A stretch of 11,549 bases of DNA, taken from assembly GCA_038326995.1 (NCBI GenBank), contig JBBQKP010000102.1:1-11549 (forward strand). Reading direction: 5' to 3'. The position numbers were made by a program, and so were the translations under genes. Positions 1 to 4,637 of this stretch are shown here, one piece after another. The stretch's first letter is position 1, and each line of letters starts with the position of its first letter. This stretch comes from JBBQKP01 sp038326995. GTDB taxonomy: Bacteria > Planctomycetota > Phycisphaerae > Tepidisphaerales > Tepidisphaeraceae. Under the pieces are notes generated by a model that saw nothing but the letters and a program-made list of their open reading frames with translations, did no database searches and was not told the origin of the DNA.

Positions 1-1902
1 GATCTGAACCGATTGAGTCATGGCTTCGACGATGCCGCGTGCGCGTTCTGCGCCGCCCAGCCCGCCGGCGTCGCCCACGCTGGAGAGGAAGACCGTGCCG
101 TCGTCTTCGATGTCGATTTTCGCACCCGTGTCGGCCTGGATCGCCTTGATCGTCTTCCCGCCCGGGCCGATGAGCTTGCCGATCTTTTCCGGGTCGATCT
201 TGATGGTGAGCATTCGCGGTGCGAGCTCGGACAAATTCTCACGCGGGCGGTCGATGACCGAGGCCATCGTGTCGAGGATTTTCAAGCGTGCGGACTTGGC
301 GCGGTGCAGCGTGTCGCGGATGAGCTTGAGATCCAGTCCTTCGATTTTGATATCGAGCTGGATGGCGGTGATGCCGTCTGTGGTTCCACAGACCTTGAAG
401 TCCATGTCGCCGAAGTGATCTTCTTCGCCCAGGATGTCGGTGATGAGGACGGTCTTGCCGTGTTCCTGAACCAGGCCGATGGAGATTCCAGCGACCATTT
501 TGGTGAGGGGCACGCCCGCGTCCATGAGCGAAAGACATCCGCCGCACGACGACGCCATGGAGGAGCTGCCGTTGGATTCCAGGATGTCGCTGTTGATTTT
601 GACGGTGTAGGGGAAGACATCGACGCCCGGGAGGACGGCGAGCAGCGACCTTTCGGCGAGGTTGCCGTGGCCGATTTCGCGGCGTGACAGGCCTCGAATG
701 GGCCGAACTTCGCCGACGCTGTAGCTGGGGAAGTTGTAATGGAGCATGAACTTCTGGCCGTACTCGTCCTGCATGCCGTCGACGATTTGCTCGTCGGAGG
801 GCGTGCCGAGGGTGACGGTGCAGAGCGCCTGGGTTTCGCCGCGGGTGAAGAGGGCCGACCCGTGCACGCGGGGCAAAACGCCGACGCTGCAGGAGATGGG
901 GCGAATGTCTTCGGGTCCGCGGCCGTCGGGGCGAATGCCGTCGATGATCAGTTCACGCGTGACCTGCTCTTCGATTTCGCTGAAAACGGTCTTGAGCTTC
1001 TTATCGTTGGCCTTTTGTGCCATGACCTGAAGGTACGAGGCCTTTTCGTCGGTGATGGGCGGAGCGAGCTCGGCGATGAGTTCCTTCAGGATGACCACGA
1101 CCGCGGCGTTACGGTCGGCCTTGCCGGGCTTGCCATTGGCGTCGCGAATCTTCTTGGCGACGCGTGCCTTGACGGCCTCGACGAACGCGGGCTCAGGCAG
1201 AGTGATCGCGCCTTTCTTTTCCTTGTTGCCCGTCTTTTCGCGAAGCTCTTCGATCATCGACACGATCTCTTTGACGGCGTTATGTCCGAACTCAATGGCG
1301 TCGGCGACGACGTCTTCAGGAATTTCGCGGCCCTGGAGTTCGATCATGTTCACGAACTGCTTGGTCCCGGCGATGACGAGTTCGAAGTCGCTGTCTTCGG
1401 TTTCTTGAATGGTCGGAAGCAGGACGAACTTGCCGTCGATACGGCCGACCTTGACGTGGGCGATTGGCGCGGTGAAGGGGATTTCGCTGATGAAGACGGC
1501 GGCCGAGGCGCCGATGCCCGCCAGCACGTCGGTGTCGTTCTCGCCGTCGAAGCTGAGCACGCCGATCTGAACCTGAACTTCGTCGAAGTATCCCTTGGGG
1601 AAGAGCGGACGAAGCGGGCGATCAATGAGGCGGCAGATGAGGATTTCGCGATTGGAAGGGGCACGCTCGCGCTTCATGTACCCGCCGGGGAATTTACCGG
1701 CGGCGGCGGTGCGCTCGCGATATTCGACCTGCAGCGGGAAGAAATCGATGCCTTCACGCGGGTTGGACCGCACGGCGGCGGCGAAAATGATCGTCTCGCC
1801 GTAGCGGACGGTGACGGACCCGCCCGCGAGCTTGGCGAGGGTGCCGGTTTCGATGGAGAGTTCTCGACCCGCGATGGTGCGGGAAACTTTGATGGCCTGC
1901 AT
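1..1902 (-). CDS. pnp: Polynucleotide phosphorylase (3' end cut by window edge)
   Basis: PNPase is a trimeric 3'-5' exoribonuclease that degrades RNA phosphorolytically to nucleoside diphosphates, in the cytoplasm and often in the degradosome. 634 codons are visible; the family is usually about 700 residues, so the rest of the KH region and the S1 domain lie outside the window. Visible are the first RNase PH-like half (FPGGYMKRE at 71-79, RLIDRPLRPLFP at 91-102), the all-helical linker (about 210-310), and the second RNase PH half with NGSSSMAS phosphate-binding residues (444-451). The catalytic set D495, D501 and K503 lies in LGEEDHFGDMDFK. A KH domain with IGPGGK (578-583) follows. The ATG at 1902 is chosen because AAAGGA sits 7 nt upstream and MQAIKVSRTIAG matches the usual N-terminus. 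It lies downstream of rpsO on the same strand, behind a long RNA stem that probably controls it. The assignment is secure. Confidence 0.98.
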   Translation of the reverse strand, partial: MQAIKVSRTIAGRELSIETGTLAKLAGGSVTVRYGETIIFAAAVRSNPREGIDFFPLQVEYRERTAAAGKFPGGYMKRERAPSNREILICRLIDRPLRPLFPKGYFDEVQVQIGVLSFDGENDTDVLAGIGASAAVFISEIPFTAPIAHVKVGRIDGKFVLLPTIQETEDSDFELVIAGTKQFVNMIELQGREIPEDVVADAIEFGHNAVKEIVSMIEELREKTGNKEKKGAITLPEPAFVEAVKARVAKKIRDANGKPGKADRNAAVVVILKELIAELAPPITDEKASYLQVMAQKANDKKLKTVFSEIEEQVTRELIIDGIRPDGRGPEDIRPISCSVGVLPRVHGSALFTRGETQALCTVTLGTPSDEQIVDGMQDEYGQKFMLHYNFPSYSVGEVRPIRGLSRREIGHGNLAERSLLAVLPGVDVFPYTVKINSDILESNGSSSMASSCGGCLSLMDAGVPLTKMVAGISIGLVQEHGKTVLITDILGEEDHFGDMDFKVCGTTDGITAIQLDIKIEGLDLKLIRDTLHRAKSARLKILDTMASVIDRPRENLSELAPRMLTIKIDPEKIGKLIGPGGKTIKAIQADTGAKIDIEDDGTVFLSSVGDAGGLGGAERARGIVEAMTQSVQI

Positions 1903-1909
1903 GGTGTGT

Positions 1910-1915
1910 TCCTTT
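1910..1915 (-). promoter_or_regulatory. Ribosome binding site of pnp
   Basis: AAAGGA on the minus strand, 7 nt before the pnp ATG. It lies 7 nt after the base of the long leader stem, so access to it could depend on how that stem is processed. Confidence 0.75.
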
Positions 1916-1922
1916 GGTTGCT

Positions 1923-2016
1923 AAGAGCCACGACGACGAGGGAGAAGGTCGGTGGGGGAGAGACGTACTGCGATTTTGAGACCGCAATGGATTTCTCTCT
2001 GGTCGTCGAGGCTCTT
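1923..2016 (-). promoter_or_regulatory. Long imperfect stem-loop in the pnp leader
   Basis: Two 24-base arms, 1923-1946 and 1993-2016, are inverted repeats with 21 of 24 positions paired. On the minus-strand RNA the mismatches are one U-U, one C-C and one A-C, giving runs of 7, 7, 2 and 5 pairs around a 46-nt loop. The structure ends about 7 nt before the pnp Shine-Dalgarno. In E. coli the rpsO-pnp intercistronic region forms a comparable long duplex that RNase III cuts, after which PNPase represses its own translation. The same position and shape here suggest the same type of control. The pairing is seen directly; the function is inferred. Confidence 0.6.
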
Positions 2017-2056
2017 GTGTTGTGGCAAGGTGAGAGTAATCGGAGGCAATAAGCAA

Positions 2057-2083
2057 GCGGGCACGACATGGTGTCGTGCCCGC
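2057..2083 (-). terminator. Perfect 11-bp hairpin after rpsO (terminator or attenuator)
   Basis: The arms 2057-2067 and 2073-2083 are perfectly complementary (GCGGGCACGAC and its complement) with a 5-nt loop. The hairpin begins 10 nt after the rpsO stop codon. On the minus-strand RNA it is followed by UUGCUUAUUGCC rather than a clean U run, so it may terminate only partly. That would let some transcripts read through into pnp, as at the attenuator between rpsO and pnp in other bacteria. It may also protect the rpsO 3' end from exonucleases. Confidence 0.6.
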
Positions 2084-2093
2084 CCGGGTGGGT

Positions 2094-2363
2094 TTACTTT
2101 CGCAGGCCGAGCTTTGCGATCAGGGCCTGATATTTCGGTCGGTCGGTTCGGATGAGGTATTTGAGCAGCGAATTACGCCGTCCGACCATCTTGAGCAGGC
2201 CGCGCCTGCTGCTGTGGTCGAGCTTGTGGGTCTTGAGGTGCCCGGTGAGTTCGACGATCCGCGTGGTGAGCAGAGCGATCTGCACCTCGGCCGATCCGGT
2301 ATCGTTCGCCTTGCGGGCATGGGTTTTGATGACGCTGGACTTCTTCTCTGCGGTAATGGACAT
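2094..2363 (-). CDS. rpsO: 30S ribosomal protein S15
   Basis: S15 binds the central domain of 16S rRNA early in small-subunit assembly and contributes to an intersubunit bridge. The 89-residue product has the family's standard length and hallmark stretches: DTGSAEVQIALLTTRI (21-36), LTGHLKTHKLDHSSRRGL (39-56) and MVGRRNSLLKYL (59-70). An in-frame upstream extension exists, but the ATG at 2363 is chosen because AGAAGG lies 6 nt before it and MSITAEKK is the expected N-terminus. It is followed by a strong hairpin and then pnp on the same strand, the common rpsO-pnp arrangement. Its own promoter lies about 100 nt upstream, and its leader can fold near the ribosome binding site, which fits S15 autoregulation. 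Confidence 0.98.
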   Translation of the reverse strand: MSITAEKKSSVIKTHARKANDTGSAEVQIALLTTRIVELTGHLKTHKLDHSSRRGLLKMVGRRNSLLKYLIRTDRPKYQALIAKLGLRK

Positions 2364-2369
2364 GGTTTT

Positions 2370-2412
2370 CCTTCTGGGCCGATACGCCGGCCTGTCGCCC
2401 GGGTCCCAGGCC
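2370..2412 (-). promoter_or_regulatory. Structured rpsO leader, possible S15 autoregulatory site
   Basis: On the minus-strand RNA GGCCUG and CAGGCC (plus coordinates 2407-2412 and 2389-2394) form a 6-bp stem around a 12-nt GC-rich loop. GGGC in that loop could pair with GCCC immediately upstream of the AGAAGG Shine-Dalgarno, making a pseudoknot that would cover the ribosome binding site. S15 represses its own translation through leader structures in several bacteria, including a pseudoknot in E. coli. The complementarity is visible; the fold and S15 binding are inferred. Confidence 0.4.
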
Positions 2413-2463
2413 TTCAGCACGAGCGGAAGGTCCGGAACAGGGTCATGAAACTGAGAACCGGGC

Positions 2464-2492
2464 ATTATGTCGAGGCGGCGGTCGCGATGCAA
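2464..2492 (-). promoter_or_regulatory. Sigma70-type promoter for rpsO
   Basis: On the minus strand TTGCAT (2492-2487) and CATAAT (2469-2464) are separated by exactly 17 bp. They match TTGACA in 4 of 6 and TATAAT in 5 of 6 positions. Transcription would start near 2457, giving a leader of about 95 nt before the rpsO ATG and allowing rpsO-pnp to be transcribed independently of the lipid kinase gene upstream. Confidence 0.6.
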
Positions 2493-2684
2493 GCCGCGGG
2501 GCTGGACCAGGGCGAAACAACGTGCGAAAGAGAAGATTCAAGAAAGAGCCGCGCACGCACCAAGCGGATTTCTGTATGTTGGTCGTATTTCAAGTCGATT
2601 ACTCGTCGGTTAGGCCCCGCCACCATAGGCATTTGGTTGAAGTGTTCTGATGATGGAATATGTTATTGTCATTTTGTTACAAAT
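2493..2684. other. Intergenic stretch between the lipid kinase gene and the rpsO promoter
   Basis: No convincing gene is seen on either strand. The part at about 2630-2685 is clearly more AT-rich than its surroundings. Plus-strand reading frames crossing this region have no recognisable protein pattern. I see no strong terminator hairpin for the lipid kinase gene. Confidence 0.5.
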
Positions 2685-2731
2685 GTGCGTTACGAGCGTG
2701 CGTTAAGAGCGTGCGTTAGGAGCGTGCGTTG
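2685..2731. repeat. 13-bp tandem repeat across the lipid kinase stop codon
   Basis: Units GTGCGTTACGAGC (2685-2697), GTGCGTTAAGAGC (2698-2710) and GTGCGTTAGGAGC (2711-2723) follow head to tail, with a partial fourth copy GTGCGTTG (2724-2731). The full units differ at one position. The minus-strand TAA stop of the lipid kinase (2718-2716) lies within the third unit, so gain or loss of units could move the stop and change the last residues (NARS). Confidence 0.8.
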
Positions 2732-3687
2732 GGCGAAGGCGTGAGCAGTCGAATCCTGATGTCGAGCACGCGAATTTCCGCGGGCGAGTGACCGGCAGGG
2801 TCGCCGTCGATTTGCAGCGGCACGGGCACCTCGGAATGAATCCGCACGTGCTTCGCCCGGATCGGCTGTGATTCGACAATCCCCATCGCACTCTTCGCGA
2901 AACTGCTCAGCAATCGCCGCCGCGTCGGGAGCAAAAGTGTGCGAACATCAAGCAGCCCGTCATCCGTGCGAGCGGCGGGCGTGAGGCTGAACCCCGCGCC
3001 GTATTCCGCCGCGTTGGCGACCATTACGAACCCCGGCGCGGGTCCGAAAATTCGCCGGCCGTCCGCCTCGATCGTCAACACGGGCGGCTCGAATCGGCGA
3101 AGCGATTCGATCATTGGACGAAGGTAATTGAACTTGGTGATCGGCCCCGTCCGCGCTGCCGAGACCTTGTGAACCACCTGCGCATCAAACCCGCACGAGC
3201 ACATCAAAAGGAACGGCGTGCCGTTCACACTCGCCACATCAATCTCGCGATATTGCGGATGACGCACCGCGTGCAAGACCGACTGCGGCAGCGTTTCCCG
3301 CTTCCATTTGAGACCCAGGTGCTTGCCCAAAAGATTCGCCGTGCCGACGGGAATCGGTAAAAAATCGGGCAATGCCCCGGAAGAAACCCCGGAAGAAACC
3401 CCGGAAGAAACCCCGCTCAAAACCTTGCCCGACGCGGCAAGAAAAATCGACGCAACACTGCGAATCGTGCCGTCGCCACCCAGCACGGCCACCGTCCCCG
3501 CGGCGGGCAGTTTTGGCATCGCCGCAAACGCTTCGAACGTCAGCAGCTCGCTCGCGAAATCGTTCTGGTTCAATAGCGCCACGATCGCGCCGGCGGTCTC
3601 CATCGCGCGGCCGCGACCCGAACGTGGATTGGCGACGAGAAGAATCGTGTTTCGGTCATGCGTCATGCGGCTTGTTAGTCTCGGCAT
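2716..3687 (-). CDS. YegS/BmrU-type diacylglycerol (lipid) kinase family protein
   Basis: This is a member of the DAGK catalytic-domain family, soluble or peripheral kinases that phosphorylate diacylglycerol, sphingoid bases or related lipids with ATP; the substrate here cannot be read from sequence. NPRSGRGRAM (20-29) opens the nucleotide-binding domain, GGDGT (70-74) is the signature ATP loop, and PIPVGTANLLG (111-121) is the conserved substrate/nucleotide segment. The C-terminal beta-sandwich domain includes SCGFDAQVV (164-172), VANAAEYGAGF (223-233), DDGLLDV (242-248) and QIDGDP (292-297). At 323 residues it is normal for the family. A repeat-encoded SGVSSGVSSGVSSG insert sits at 91-104. 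The start is uncertain: ATG at 3687 has AAGG about 9 nt upstream, while ATG at 3666 gives the tighter MTHDRNTILLVANP. The open frame continues upstream to 4149, but that part does not look like protein. Confidence 0.9.
   Translation of the reverse strand: MPRLTSRMTHDRNTILLVANPRSGRGRAMETAGAIVALLNQNDFASELLTFEAFAAMPKLPAAGTVAVLGGDGTIRSVASIFLAASGKVLSGVSSGVSSGVSSGALPDFLPIPVGTANLLGKHLGLKWKRETLPQSVLHAVRHPQYREIDVASVNGTPFLLMCSCGFDAQVVHKVSAARTGPITKFNYLRPMIESLRRFEPPVLTIEADGRRIFGPAPGFVMVANAAEYGAGFSLTPAARTDDGLLDVRTLLLPTRRRLLSSFAKSAMGIVESQPIRAKHVRIHSEVPVPLQIDGDPAGHSPAEIRVLDIRIRLLTPSPNARS
3375..3415. repeat. 12-bp in-frame tandem repeat inside the lipid kinase gene
   Basis: Three identical CCCCGGAAGAAA units at 3375-3386, 3387-3398 and 3399-3410 are followed by CCCCG. 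Because 12 is a multiple of three, the array adds GVSS tetrapeptides to the protein without shifting its frame. It falls between the ATP-loop helix and the conserved PVGTAN segment, where a flexible insertion is likely to be tolerated. Perfect identity suggests recent slippage. Confidence 0.85.
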
Positions 3688-4153
3688 TTCAGCCGGCCTT
3701 GCCATATCACAATGTCCGTTTTGCCCCGAAGTGATTTTAAATCTCCCGAGGCCCGTCGAGCCGGACACCGCAACGCCCGTTTTCTGCCGCGACGCAAATA
3801 CAGTGGAAGAAAAACAGGGACACAACAGGGACGCACCAGGGACCGAACAGAGCCGCTGCGTCCCCGGTTTTCGTCCTGAGGTTTGCGGTGTCGAGTTTAG
3901 CCGCAACTGAGGAAGTTGGGTTAGTGCGTTGAGTTTTACCAGTGGGCCGGGCGCGCTCGGGGTGCGTGACATCTTGTGCGTGGGTGTCAAAACACGACAA
4001 CCTGGGGGCGTATGCGCCCGTGTCGCTGTCAGCTGGCTGGCAGGAGTGAACCGATCCAATCGCCAGCAAGCAGGCGATACACGTAAGTCTCCTAGCGTCT
4101 TCGGCTGTTTTGGTGCAATTATACCCAACGTCCCGCTCACAAACGTCATGTAA
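3688..4153. other. Intergenic stretch without a recognisable gene
   Basis: No supported gene is visible in these 466 bases. The minus-strand frame continuous with the lipid kinase reads as low-complexity, unpatterned sequence, and plus-strand frames of 62-200 codons here are unrecognisable. The region contains a GGGAC repeat palindrome (separate entry) and a small hairpin at 4006-4019 (GGGCG/CGCCC around TATG). The lipid kinase promoter should lie here but none stands out. Confidence 0.5.
3810..3872. repeat. GGGAC repeat with palindromic ends (REP-like)
   Basis: Three 11-bp direct units, CAGGGACACAA (3815-3825), CAGGGACGCAC (3826-3836) and CAGGGACCGAA (3837-3847), are followed by a reverse-oriented copy. 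GGGACGCA (3828-3835) is the exact complement of TGCGTCCC (3857-3864), and GAAAAACAGGGAC (3810-3821 and beyond) mirrors GTCCCCGGTTTTC (3860-3872) imperfectly. Short palindromes with GGGAC-like heads resemble repetitive extragenic palindromes mobilised by TnpA-REP transposases. No transposase is in the window. Confidence 0.5.
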
Positions 4154-4498
4154 TTACGCGGAACGCTTCACACGAAATGACGCTAACGCGGCAAGCCAAC
4201 ACTCAGAGATAGAGCGGAGTTCTTTGGCAGAACGCAGTCCGATCTGGCTCTTGAAGCACTTGCCACGAATAAGGCATCGAGGCGATGGGAAGTTCGCGAT
4301 GCCTTACGTAAACGCCTGGTTCTCCGCGCGATCTGTGTCGCAAGACCGGACGCAAATGCGACCCGCGAACTCGTGTGTAAGGACGCGAAGTCGCTCTTCC
4401 ATCTCGCGATCGTTTGGGTCCCAGAGGGCCCAGTCATGTAGGACCAGAACCGGGCACGCCTCGAGATTTCGCGGCGTTACGGGATTCGTACTTAAACA
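4154..4498 (-). pseudogene. Degraded thioredoxin-fold protein gene
   Basis: One minus-strand frame, interrupted by TAA at 4306-4304 and preceded by in-frame TGA at 4501-4499, reads as a thioredoxin domain. In order: PVLVLHDWALWDPND, then VLTHEFAGRICVRSCDTDRAENQAFT, the stop, then GIANFPSPRCLIRGK and SQIGLRSAKELRSI. These line up with the thioredoxin beta strand and active-site turn, the VDxD strand, the G-I-x-x-x-P cis-proline loop, the beta hairpin and the final helix. The CxxC is replaced by DPND, so even the intact ancestor would have lacked redox cysteines. The stop stands where thioredoxins often have Tyr before Gly-Ile, so one base change (TAT/TAC to TAA) could explain it. No start codon is visible within the open stretch. 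The frame could extend past the TGA to an ATG at 4573. Long open frames on the plus strand here are its shadow. Confidence 0.55.
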
Positions 4499-4637
4499 TC
4501 AAACGAAGTTGGAAGACGGTCTGCCAGGCTTGTAATCGTATTGTCGATCATTGCGCGGGTCGATCCAGTGCATCGGCGTCTTTCGCCCTGGTCTGGAAGT
4601 ATCGTGCCTGTTCAGTTCTTCATACAGTGGGGCAACC

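Noticed and set aside
13..687. 224-codon open frame on the plus strand
   Set aside because: Shadow of the PNPase catalytic and KH regions on the opposite strand.
739..2052. 437-codon open frame on the plus strand
   Set aside because: It is antisense to pnp, whose minus-strand translation matches PNPase throughout. The plus frame is rich in Asp, Gly and Val from reversed codons and has no family pattern.
2076..2744. 222-codon plus-strand frame
   Set aside because: It overlaps rpsO in antisense and then continues through intergenic sequence, with no recognisable protein features.
2685..3872. Possible CRISPR array from the several short repeats
   Set aside because: The 11-, 12- and 13-bp units are contiguous tandem repeats without spacers and differ between sites.
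3688..4149. Upstream extension of the lipid kinase frame to 477 codons
   Set aside because: The added 154 residues show no domain pattern and the family begins at the NPRSGRG strand; the frame is open by chance through GC-rich DNA and a repeat.
4110..4535. 141-codon plus-strand frame in the gap before the membrane protein gene
   Set aside because: Ser/Arg-rich and unpatterned; the opposite strand carries the thioredoxin remnant, which explains its openness.
4154..4573. Reading the in-frame TGA/TAA codons of the thioredoxin frame as recoding (selenocysteine or readthrough)
   Set aside because: The TAA cannot encode selenocysteine and stands at a usual Tyr position, no selenocysteine insertion hairpin was seen, and gene decay is the simpler explanation.
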